The position numbers were made by a program, and so were the translations under genes. 64,000 nucleotides of DNA, from positions 62,001-126,000 of the forward strand of contig NZ_CP019038.1 in the NCBI RefSeq assembly GCF_001941825.1, written 5' to 3'. Numbering within the stretch: position 1 is the first letter of the stretch; every line of letters starts with the position of its first letter. A model generated the notes under the pieces. It saw nothing but the letters and a program-made list of their open reading frames with translations. It was not told where the DNA came from and searched no databases. Below, piece after piece: positions 7,795-15,856 of the stretch. This stretch comes from Massilia putida (GTDB taxonomy: Bacteria > Pseudomonadota > Gammaproteobacteria > Burkholderiales > Burkholderiaceae_D).

Positions 7795-9198
7795 ATGAAT
7801 AGCAACAAAAAACTGCCGGTGGCGGTGCTTGGAGCTGGGCCTGTAGGCCTTGCGGCGGCTGCGCACCTGATCGAGCGGGGCCTAACGCCGCTCATTCTCG
7901 AAGCTGGCCCCAAGGTAGGCGCCAACCTGGCCACCTACCGCCACGTGCGCCTGTTCTCGCCCTGGCAATACAACGTCGACAAGGCGGCCCGCCGCCTCCT
8001 GCAGCAGCACGGTTGGACTTCGCCGCCGGACGACGGGCTGCCGACCGCGGGCGAACTACTCGACGCTTACCTTACTCCGCTCGCAGCGACGCCTGCAATT
8101 GCGGCCAACCTGCTGCTCGGGCAGCGGGTCATTGCCATCACGCGCGTCGGTTTCGACAAGGTAAAGACCATGGGCCGCGAGGCCGCACCCTTCCTGATCC
8201 GCACCGAAACGGCGGAAGGGACTCGGCAGTACCTGGCCAGTGACGTGATTGACGCTACCGGCACCTGGTCGCATCAGAATCCGTTGGGTGCCGATGGCAT
8301 CCCTGCGCTTGGCGAAGTGGTACTGGCGGCGCGCATCGACTATGGCATGCCTGATGTCCTTGGAAGCGCGCGTGAACGCTTTGCGGGCCGGCGAGTGCTG
8401 GTCGTGGGAGCAGGGCACTCCGCAGCCGGAAGCCTGCTCGCGCTCGCGCAACTAGCCGAGGCATATCCGAAGACCAGCATCGTCTGGGCAACCCGCGGCA
8501 GCAACCTGACCCGGGTGTTCGGCGGCGGCGAAGCCGATGGCCTGCAGGCACGCGGCCAGCTCGGAATACGCCTGAAGGCCCTGCGTGACTCTGGTGGACT
8601 GGAATTGCGCCAGAACTTCCGGATCGAGCAACTGGAAGAAGTCGACGGCCGGATCCGCGTGACCGGAGAGCCGATCAGCGGCGCCACGCCGGTGATCGAC
8701 GGGATCGACCGTATTATTTGCGCGGCCGGGGCGCGGCCCGACCTTGCGCTGACGCGCGAACTGCGCGTGCGCCATGACCCGTGGCTCGAGAGCACCGACG
8801 CGCTGGCGCCCCTGATCGATCCGAACGAGCACAGCTGCGGCACCGTCCGTCCGCACGGACATAACGAGCTGGCCCACCCTGAAGCCGGCTACTACGCCGT
8901 GGGCGCAAAGAGCTATGGCCGCGCACCTAATTTCTTGATGGCGACAGGGTACGAGCAGGTGCGCTCAGTGGTCGCAGCTCTTGTGGGCGATATGGCTGCG
9001 GCCGACGACGTGCAGCTCGACCTGCCGAAAACGGGCGTGTGCAATACTCGGCTGGCTTACGACGATGCTGCATCCGAGCCGGTGGTTTCCTGTTGCGGAG
9101 TCCCGGCGGCCCAGGCTGCGAGCTGCTGCGTTCCAGCACCGTCTCCGTTCGGCGCTTGCGGCTGCAGTGCGCCGGCCAAGACCAGCTGCTGCGCCTGA
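7795..9198 (+). CDS. ArsO-like flavin-dependent oxidoreductase with Cys-rich tail
   Basis: 467 residues with a strong ribosome site (gaggag). An N-terminal FAD-binding GxGxxG motif (VLGAGPVGLAAAAHL), a second nucleotide motif near residue 200 (VLVVGAGHSAAGSL) and ATGTWSHQNPLG fit the flavin monooxygenase / NAD(P)-binding family found in ars clusters and often named ArsO. The last ~35 residues contain four cysteine pairs or triplets (SCC, SCC, CGC, SCC), which could bind As(III). The reaction is not established from sequence. The MFS gene follows at once, so the two probably act together. Confidence 0.75.
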   Translation: MNSNKKLPVAVLGAGPVGLAAAAHLIERGLTPLILEAGPKVGANLATYRHVRLFSPWQYNVDKAARRLLQQHGWTSPPDDGLPTAGELLDAYLTPLAATPAIAANLLLGQRVIAITRVGFDKVKTMGREAAPFLIRTETAEGTRQYLASDVIDATGTWSHQNPLGADGIPALGEVVLAARIDYGMPDVLGSARERFAGRRVLVVGAGHSAAGSLLALAQLAEAYPKTSIVWATRGSNLTRVFGGGEADGLQARGQLGIRLKALRDSGGLELRQNFRIEQLEEVDGRIRVTGEPISGATPVIDGIDRIICAAGARPDLALTRELRVRHDPWLESTDALAPLIDPNEHSCGTVRPHGHNELAHPEAGYYAVGAKSYGRAPNFLMATGYEQVRSVVAALVGDMAAADDVQLDLPKTGVCNTRLAYDDAASEPVVSCCGVPAAQAASCCVPAPSPFGACGCSAPAKTSCCA

Positions 9199-9249
9199 TT
9201 GAATGAACTGCCGTCGGCGCGAGCCGGCGGTGCCAACCTGGAGCCTCGC

Positions 9250-10464
9250 GTGCAACGGCCATCGAAGACCATTGGCATCCTCGCCGTCACCCAGATCCTG
9301 TCCTGGGGATCGCTTTACTATGCCTTCACCATCGTGGCCCCCGATATCGAGCGTGATCTGGCGCTCGCGCCGGAACTGGTGTTCGGCGCCTTTTCATGGG
9401 CCTTGCTCGTTGCAGGATTGGCTTCTACGCCAACGGGCATCCTGCTGGACCGCTACGGCGGGCGCTACGTGATGGCGACAGGTTCGTTGCTATGTACTCT
9501 TGGGCTGGTTTGGCTCAGCCGCTGCACCAGCGTCGCATCCTATTATTTTGCCTGGACGCTCATTGGCGTTGCGATGGCACTCACGCTGTACGAGGCCGCT
9601 TTCGCAACCATCAACCGCAAGCTCGAGATTGGCTCCAGAAAAGCGATTTCGACCTTGACGCTGTTCGGCGGTTTTGCCAGCACGGTGTTCTGGCCATTGA
9701 CCGCCAAATTGCATACGATGCTAGGCTGGCGCGACACCTACCTTTTGTACGGGCTCATACAGCTTCTGATCTGTGTGCCGCTACATCTCTGGCTAGGCAC
9801 CGATCCGGCCGGCAGCAAGTTGAGGGATCCAGCCGGTGCGCCCCGGAGCCACACCCTGGCGGAAGCTTTGCGGCACCAGGCGTTCTGGATGCTGGCACTG
9901 GCATTCTCGGCCAATGCATTCATTTTCTCGGCGATGTCGGTCCACCTGATCCCGTTGCTCGGGCACTTGGGCGCATCCGCGACGCTGGCGGTCATGCTGG
10001 CCACGTTGATCGGCCCAATGCAGGTTGCGGGGCGTATTGGAGAGATGACGCTCGGGCGGAATACGCCGCCGCAAACGGTCGGCAAGCTGACGTTCTCGAT
10101 GCTCCCGGCAGCCTTGCTCGTCCTTGTACTATTTGGTTCGCAGGCTTGGGCGGCGGCTTCTTTCTGCGTGCTTTACGGGTTGAGTAACGGCATCTTGACT
10201 ATCGTGCGTGGTTCGGTCCCTCAGGCGCTGTTCGGCCGCGAAAACTATGGCGCAATCTCCGGTGCGATGGCAGGCCCGTCGCTCCTTTCGAAGGCGGCCG
10301 GGCCGCTGGCAGCGGCAGCAATCCTGCGATACGACAGAGGTCCTTTGGTATTGCTGTTCGTGCTGCTCGCCATGTCTGTCGCTTCGCTTGCCTTCTACCT
10401 TCGAGCGGTCGCCGCTGAACCATCGCGGCAGTACGTCAAAGCTTTTGACAAGAGTGTCTCCTGA
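9250..10464 (+). CDS. MFS transporter, arsenic-cluster associated
   Basis: About 404 residues with 12 predicted membrane segments (VTQILSWGSLYYAF first). Between segments 2 and 3 is the MFS signature GILLDRYGGR. I prefer the GTG at 9250, which has ctggag upstream. A TTG at 9199, directly after the previous stop, would add 17 residues without a ribosome site. It sits between the flavoprotein and a second arsR, so export of an arsenic species or a product of the flavoprotein is likely. The exact substrate cannot be told. Confidence 0.83.
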   Translation: MQRPSKTIGILAVTQILSWGSLYYAFTIVAPDIERDLALAPELVFGAFSWALLVAGLASTPTGILLDRYGGRYVMATGSLLCTLGLVWLSRCTSVASYYFAWTLIGVAMALTLYEAAFATINRKLEIGSRKAISTLTLFGGFASTVFWPLTAKLHTMLGWRDTYLLYGLIQLLICVPLHLWLGTDPAGSKLRDPAGAPRSHTLAEALRHQAFWMLALAFSANAFIFSAMSVHLIPLLGHLGASATLAVMLATLIGPMQVAGRIGEMTLGRNTPPQTVGKLTFSMLPAALLVLVLFGSQAWAAASFCVLYGLSNGILTIVRGSVPQALFGRENYGAISGAMAGPSLLSKAAGPLAAAAILRYDRGPLVLLFVLLAMSVASLAFYLRAVAAEPSRQYVKAFDKSVS

Positions 10465-10476
10465 GGCCTATTCTGC

Positions 10477-10494
10477 GTTCGCCAAACAACGAAC
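10477..10494 (+). promoter_or_regulatory. Possible ArsR operator before the second arsR
   Basis: GTTCG and CGAAC form a 5-bp inverted repeat with an 8-base spacer, six bases before the ATG. The half-site resembles ACGAA in the divergent region at 7650-7669. Short and therefore weak. Confidence 0.3.
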
Positions 10495-10500
10495 AAACCT

Positions 10501-10818
10501 ATGTCCAAATCCTGCTGTCCTCCAACTACGCCTCGCATGCGTGATACGGAAATCGATGCCGATGACCTGGCACGCATGTGCAAGGCACTCGCGCATCCTG
10601 CACGTATCCAGCTGCTCCGTCACCTGATCGATTATGGCGAGTGCTACTTCGGGAAGCTAACGGATGTCTTGCCGCTGGCGCCGTCGACGATTTCGCAGCA
10701 TGTCTCGATCCTGAAGGAAGCAGGACTGATCGAGGGGTCGTCGGATGTGCAGCGGGTCTGCTACTGCGTCAACCAGGAGCGGCTGCGAGAGTTGAAGCAG
10801 GCGATTGGAGCGCTTTAG
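10501..10818 (+). CDS. arsR: Second ArsR-family repressor
   Basis: 105 residues. The winged helix-turn-helix is clear (CKALAHPARIQLLRHLIDYGECYFGKL, then LAPSTISQHVSILKEAGLI). Cysteines are at 5-6 (KSCCPP), 27, 48 (ECYFG) and 87/89 (CYC). Their placement differs from the first ArsR (6643-6987), so it would sense through another site. It closes the plus-strand flavoprotein / MFS / arsR run and probably controls it. No good ribosome site is seen; an in-frame ATG at 10537 is possible but would lose the CC pair. Confidence 0.88.
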   Translation: MSKSCCPPTTPRMRDTEIDADDLARMCKALAHPARIQLLRHLIDYGECYFGKLTDVLPLAPSTISQHVSILKEAGLIEGSSDVQRVCYCVNQERLRELKQAIGAL

Positions 10819-11513
10819 CGTTCGTGCAATCCGACGCCGGCTTCTTTCGCCAAAACGATCCCGCCAATGACGAGGTGCAGCTCACGTTTTCGCAGCTCGT
10901 CCCGCAGAGTCTAGTTTCCTGTCCCTAGCTTGCGCTGTATGTTCTGCGCCGTTCTCATGACAGCAGCAATCCGCGATTTTGCCTCTGGCTTGCGGCCGGC
11001 ATCGACTTCGAGACAAGTTAGGTTGGCCTCGAATGGCGTTCAGACACTGTCCCTTATGGAGAGCCGGAATCCGATCCACGGTCTTTGATAATCTCCTATT
11101 ATCAAAGACCGTATTCTTTGTACCGAAGATGCGCTATCCCCCATCCCAACAGATTTGCCTAAGCGTAGCAAGTAGCGTCAAGCGACCTTGAGTGGACACC
11201 GTCCCGGACCGTCGGCGGCGCCCAACGTCGAGGAGTTCAAGGAGGTGTGAACCGGGGGAAGGCTGTCGATCACCTCGGCAAACATTGACGACTTTACCCC
11301 TCAAGGACGACGTCAGTTCCAAGTGTCTGCTGAAAGGATCCTGCCTCCGACCGCGATTGTGTCGAGGTAGACCTTATGGCTTCCGGGCGATGATCATCTG
11401 GGAGCGACTCGTTGCTAACCGTAATCCACTGCCATTTTTAGATTTCCTGAGTCTCAGAAGCATGGGGAGGGACGGAATAAAAACGCCGGGCTTCGCCTTA
11501 TTCGTTGTATGAT
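10819..11513. other. Gene-free stretch between arsR and the recombinase operon
   Basis: No intact gene. On the minus strand about 10828-11055 a protein-like frame (EANLTCLEVDAGRKPEAK, later LRDELRKRELHLVIGGIVLA) is interrupted by a stop and may be a gene remnant of unknown kind. A perfect 15-bp inverted repeat lies at 11078-11112. Base composition becomes more AT-rich from about 11100 rightward. Confidence 0.5.
11078..11112. repeat. Perfect 15-bp inverted repeat with 5-nt loop
   Basis: ACGGTCTTTGATAAT, loop ctcct, then its exact reverse complement. It is not followed by a T-run on either strand as a standard terminator would be, and it lies about 400 bases past the end of the recombinase operon. 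It could be a recombinase binding site, a protein operator or an old element end. Confidence 0.6.
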
Positions 11514-12839
11514 TTATCTCGTACTACTATCAGTTTTTGCCCCCAATTTTGTTAGCGCCTCAAGTTCTGTTTTCCCTTTCGAAATCCGGTGTTCAACCAA
11601 TGCGAGTTCTTGCTTCTTTGCCTTCAGCATCTGATCGATCGTTACCAAATCGTCATGTCCGGAAAGTCTTTGATATCTTTTCTTTAGGATGGTGACGTAG
11701 TCTCTTATACTATCCACGTTCCGATGTCCCGCACGTTCTGCGACTTTTCTTATAATAAGTTCCCAATCAATATCTTTAAACGTTCCGCCGTTTGAAATCA
11801 AAAGAGCTGTCGCAGCGTCTATTTCGGAGTGGAGGAGATTGGTGAGGTAGTGAGCGCGAATCCGATGCCCATGTCCCTCGACTTTAGCTTTTCCGAAAAA
11901 TGCAGTAAATAGGTTGCTCATGGTTGTCAACGTCAAGGCTGCACCGGTCTTTGCCGAAATAAAAATTTCTTTTGGCTCCTTATAGGTCGAGATTTTTCTC
12001 CTGAATCGCTCGACGATATCTGCTCGTGGGCCCTCTATCCACTCCCGAGTTCGTTCCAGTAAGCTTGGTAGCACGCCTATATGTCTTGGCCTACCACCCT
12101 TGGTCTTAACGATACGCAATTCGCAGATATACCCGTCTCGGCGTAGATCATCAATTACAGACCACTCTGGAATTTGATCGACAGTCAAATTCTGCGCCTC
12201 GATCCGACGAACGCCCGTTTGGCCATACCAATCGATAAGCAGATGGTTGCGGTCCGTCAGGCTTGGGTTCTTCGGATTATCGGCTGCAATATACAATTTT
12301 GTCAGGTCTTCATTGGTGGGAGTAGGCTGAACACTATTGGCGTCATTCGCCCTCGGACGCACACCTGAAACCACCCCAAATCGTGAAGGACGAAATTTGC
12401 CAGGACGAGCACGCTTACTGGATAGCAGCGGCTCGAAATTTTGCCCATCGTTATGTCCGGGTATGCGTACGATGTCTTTTACATACCCGTTTACTTCAAG
12501 CCAACAGTACATGTCGAAAATTGCGTCGCATCGAGCTGTGGCCACATAAATTTTATTATCGCGATTTCTCTGTTGGTTCAACCATGTAAGAAGTTGCTTA
12601 TCTGTTACCTCAGCGTAGTTCGCTCCTTCTCCTTCCAAGTAGTTCCAGAAAAGCTGAATATATTGGGCGTAGGTCTTGACTGAGCTGGTCTCAAGTTGTT
12701 CGTGTATAACGAGGTTACGTAAGTAGTCACACACCGGCGCCACGAAATGAAACAGAGAGTCCACGAGCAGGGGTATGCCAGGATAGGGTCTGTCAGCATA
12801 GACAAACCGATCGCTAGTGTATTCGAGATGACATTCCAT
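11514..12839 (-). CDS. Tyrosine recombinase (site-specific integrase)
   Basis: 441 residues. A SAM-like core-binding region at about 35-120 is followed by a catalytic domain with all the expected residues: Arg at 211/212 (TGVRRIEA), Lys247 (TKGGR), His325-x-x-Arg328 (GHRIRAH), His372 (AGHRN) and Tyr381 (RDYV). The C-terminus is a short helical tail. It is the last gene of a five-ORF minus-strand operon, two bases after the small coiled-coil gene, and the only member with a textbook catalytic set in normal length. It probably performs strand exchange for island movement. Confidence 0.88.
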   Translation of the reverse strand: MECHLEYTSDRFVYADRPYPGIPLLVDSLFHFVAPVCDYLRNLVIHEQLETSSVKTYAQYIQLFWNYLEGEGANYAEVTDKQLLTWLNQQRNRDNKIYVATARCDAIFDMYCWLEVNGYVKDIVRIPGHNDGQNFEPLLSSKRARPGKFRPSRFGVVSGVRPRANDANSVQPTPTNEDLTKLYIAADNPKNPSLTDRNHLLIDWYGQTGVRRIEAQNLTVDQIPEWSVIDDLRRDGYICELRIVKTKGGRPRHIGVLPSLLERTREWIEGPRADIVERFRRKISTYKEPKEIFISAKTGAALTLTTMSNLFTAFFGKAKVEGHGHRIRAHYLTNLLHSEIDAATALLISNGGTFKDIDWELIIRKVAERAGHRNVDSIRDYVTILKKRYQRLSGHDDLVTIDQMLKAKKQELALVEHRISKGKTELEALTKLGAKTDSSTR

Positions 12840-12841
12840 AG

Positions 12842-13378
12842 TTAATGTCGATCGCTATCGTCGTGTGAACGTCGAACGGACCGGAGTGGTGTCACCTTTT
12901 GGTCGTAGTCCTTCATCCTATTAAGTTGAAGCAGAAGACGAGCTATTTCCTTATCCTTCTCCTGTAGCTCAGCTCTCGCGGCAGTATAATCATCCACATA
13001 GGATTGAATCCTCCTTTCTGCCGTTTTGAGTTGTTCACGCAAATTGCTGATCTCGCTTTCTTTTTTAGATTTACTTTGCCTTTTCTTTGCCAATCGTTCG
13101 AGAAGATGTTCCATTTTCTCGTGAAGTGCAGTGTATTCCACATCTGTTTCGTAGAGGGCGTTTCTGGAAAACCTTTCGATGCCAAGTGTCTCGTCTATCC
13201 ATGCGACAAACGTCGCGGGGCGCATATTCTTTGGAATCGACTCAATAGCATTGGTCTCCAGTAGTTCCTCTAATTTCTTAAGCTTGAAAACATACTTCTT
13301 GATTGCGTCGTTCCGCCGCTTCAACGCAATAGCTGGTTTATTTGCTCGCGGTGTACCGGCATCGTTCATATTAGTCAT
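12842..13378 (-). CDS. Small coiled-coil protein of the recombinase operon
   Basis: 178 residues from ATG 13378, which overlaps the end of the 827-residue gene by 8 bases (ATGACTAA). An N-terminal part with PATFVAWIDETLGIERFSRNALYET looks like a small DNA-binding fold. Residues about 95-160 form a long heptad-rich coiled coil (ISNLREQLKTAERRIQSYV). The build is like TnpC of Tn554 and like the small protein at 60530-60940, both partners of tyrosine recombinases. A role as accessory or directionality factor is inferred. Confidence 0.6.
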   Translation of the reverse strand: MTNMNDAGTPRANKPAIALKRRNDAIKKYVFKLKKLEELLETNAIESIPKNMRPATFVAWIDETLGIERFSRNALYETDVEYTALHEKMEHLLERLAKKRQSKSKKESEISNLREQLKTAERRIQSYVDDYTAARAELQEKDKEIARLLLQLNRMKDYDQKVTPLRSVRRSHDDSDRH

Positions 13379-15854
13379 CAGGGTCTCCCTGTGGTAAAGG
13401 GCATTGCGTTTCCGCCAAGGCAGCAATAAGCTTCTGATGAATCGCCCGGCTGGCTTCGCGGAGGATTGCCGGAGAGTCTTCAGATTCGGCAGTCTCTTGA
13501 TGAAACTTGATGGCGTTAATCAAGGAGCTCTGCGCAGATGGCGTTACCATGCTAAACGCGCAGCCGGTGCAGGTAATTTCGCTGGCTTGACCGTGATCCG
13601 GTTCCGAGGAACTCGTGCAGTTACAGGGACGCTTCTTGTGTGCCTTTCGAAGCACACAGTATCCCCAAGGGAATCCTGTCAATGAGACGCCCGTACGCTC
13701 GACTAGTCGCTCAAGTTTCTGCTTGTACTTGCGAGGCGAAACAACATCTGTATGTTTTGCCATCTGAGCATGAAGTCGTTGCGCAACTTGTTTTAATCGC
13801 GTGCCTTCCGAACCGCCGATATAAGTCAATCCTAGGGCCGCGCTGGCAAGAATGTTTGCGGTGTGCTCCTTGTCGACTTGAGCGATGATTTGCCCGATTT
13901 CGTTCTCCGAGGCGTAGCGACGGGTCATTTCACTGGTGAAGTGTCTCAGATGATACTGCAATGCGCCCCAATCGCCCTTATCGTAAATCCAGATATAAAG
14001 AATCGCGAAGAATCGCCGGAACTGATGCGGCTTGAACGTCCATGGTGTGCCATCTTCCAGTCGAGGAACGTCTACGAAATATCCAAATTTGCGCAAATTT
14101 TCGGCTAGGCGAAAAACCGGAAAATTCATCTCGCTTATTCCGTAGGTTCTATCAGATCCTGGGACATTGTACTGGAAGACATAGGGTTCATCAGTGAGCC
14201 GCCTGGCTCGCTCGCTCAATTTTTCAAGAACGTTTACCGCGGCCACCACTACCTCTGGAACTGGAATGCGTGATTCGGTCTTCAAAGTCTTATGGATGAA
14301 GCATTCAAGCCAAGGTTGACCAGAGTCATCAATATGAACACAACCTGCTTTGAGACCTATAATCTCCGAGGCGCGCCTGGCACTAAAGGCAGCGATAACC
14401 ACGGCGCAGGCAGTCATTAAAAATAGAATGGCAGAGTGGAGACTCATCCCATCACGCAGCGATTCGGCACGGGATTGTTCGTTCGAGGATTCTCCGGTGT
14501 CGCTAATCCGAGTCGGTACTATAGGAAACGGACTGGCGGGACCCGTCGGCCAAGTTCGAAACGAGTCTAGATGCTCAGCATATTTAACGGCGGCGCGACC
14601 CGGGTCCGCCTCATATACGATCTCAGCGTGGCTGTATAACGCTAGCAGGGTCGGAGCATAGTCGAGAACCCACCGTACAGAGCGCTCAATAAGACATGTT
14701 GCTTGCGCGACTGGAATAGTTCCGGTACGACCGACTTCCCGGCCGAGTTTCTGTGCTTCGGCTCGCGCAGATGTCGAAAAGAACGGAGCGCTAGTTAATG
14801 CATCTTCCAGATACCGTCGGTGATCGTAAAGGTATTGGAACGACATGAGAAATCGACGGAGGTGTTCTTCGGATACGGGCTTGTCGTCATAATCGTCCTT
14901 CGATTGCGCTAGCGCCGCCTCTGTTTGATCCGGTTGCTTTATTTCACTTAAGGTATTGGCCTTACCCTGACGTGGTACTCTCCGATTGTCCGTTTTAGTT
15001 GCTCCGGCTTGGTCAATGTATTGGTTGCTGGAAGTGTCCCGATCGATGATGACTGAATCGACGCTGTTATTCGCGTTTCCCTGCCCTAAAAATTCGGGTT
15101 CCGGGTTATTATTCACTTCTTTGCTCTGCGATTTCTTTGTTCTTGCTTTTATGAAGCCTGGCTGGTATAGCATGCACAGTGCTTCGGTTTCGTCTAAAAG
15201 CGTTATCAGGACACCAGACCGGCCGTTTGCTGCAAATGTGCCGAGCCCTGCATCGCTGAGAATAGCCATCCTGTCGAGAACTGCAGAGTTGATACTTTGG
15301 TTTGCTTTTTTTCGTACGGGGAAAACACGCATTGCTTTCCACCGACGCGTTTCAAGATCGTCATCAGCATGAAAGTTTGCTTCTGCAATTAGATTCTCAA
15401 GGTGTCGTTCCAAAATCGATTCAGTATTTAAGACGTTGTGGACACCATAGACCGCAGCACAGGCGTATTCCTCGCGGTCAGCCTTAGTGAGATCGGAGAA
15501 ACGCTTTATGCCGCGGCTTATCATCCAACACGCGAGTGTGGTCAGGTTGCTTACGATTGTTGCTTGAACATCTGCACTTTCGACTTCGGCGAGGGGGCCA
15601 GTGCGGACGCCGTACGCGATGCGTTTAACCGATTCGTAGAGATTGGGGTAGTCAGAAAGAACTCCTCCATTAGGTATCTTCACGTTGAATGTCAGCACCC
15701 TGGGAGGCTTATTGCCAATATTCCGAACTGTCCAATCATGGGCGCTGTAAGGGCCAATCAACATCCATTCTGGTGAATAGCCCTTATCGCTGTGGAGAAT
15801 AGGCGGTATAGTGCTGTCAACCGCTCTTGATTGAACCAACTGTGCATGCACCAT
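13371..15854 (-). CDS. Large tyrosine-recombinase-family protein with C-terminal Cys cluster
   Basis: 827 residues. The first ~330 residues have no clear family and include a polar low-complexity linker (about 235-320). A recombinase catalytic domain occupies about 470-660: Arg493/494 (SARRASEI), Lys522 (HKTLK), His610-x-x-Arg613 (HQFRR), His635/638 and Tyr647 (RRYASE). The last 100 residues have a probable zinc site (CVLRKAHKKRPCNC and CTGC). It starts two bases after the preceding gene stops and ends overlapping the coiled-coil gene, so expression is tightly coupled. Confidence 0.78.
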   Translation of the reverse strand: MVHAQLVQSRAVDSTIPPILHSDKGYSPEWMLIGPYSAHDWTVRNIGNKPPRVLTFNVKIPNGGVLSDYPNLYESVKRIAYGVRTGPLAEVESADVQATIVSNLTTLACWMISRGIKRFSDLTKADREEYACAAVYGVHNVLNTESILERHLENLIAEANFHADDDLETRRWKAMRVFPVRKKANQSINSAVLDRMAILSDAGLGTFAANGRSGVLITLLDETEALCMLYQPGFIKARTKKSQSKEVNNNPEPEFLGQGNANNSVDSVIIDRDTSSNQYIDQAGATKTDNRRVPRQGKANTLSEIKQPDQTEAALAQSKDDYDDKPVSEEHLRRFLMSFQYLYDHRRYLEDALTSAPFFSTSARAEAQKLGREVGRTGTIPVAQATCLIERSVRWVLDYAPTLLALYSHAEIVYEADPGRAAVKYAEHLDSFRTWPTGPASPFPIVPTRISDTGESSNEQSRAESLRDGMSLHSAILFLMTACAVVIAAFSARRASEIIGLKAGCVHIDDSGQPWLECFIHKTLKTESRIPVPEVVVAAVNVLEKLSERARRLTDEPYVFQYNVPGSDRTYGISEMNFPVFRLAENLRKFGYFVDVPRLEDGTPWTFKPHQFRRFFAILYIWIYDKGDWGALQYHLRHFTSEMTRRYASENEIGQIIAQVDKEHTANILASAALGLTYIGGSEGTRLKQVAQRLHAQMAKHTDVVSPRKYKQKLERLVERTGVSLTGFPWGYCVLRKAHKKRPCNCTSSSEPDHGQASEITCTGCAFSMVTPSAQSSLINAIKFHQETAESEDSPAILREASRAIHQKLIAALAETQCPLPQGDPDD

Positions 15855-15856
15855 GG

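Noticed and set aside
10828..11055. Broken minus-strand frame with RKPEAKSRIAAVM and LRDELRKRELHLVI.
   Set aside because: Protein-like but interrupted by a stop, with no family recognised; kept only as a note in the gap description.
11134..11322. 62-codon minus-strand frame near the 15-bp hairpin.
   Set aside because: No ribosome site, no similarity recognised, and composition like random sequence.
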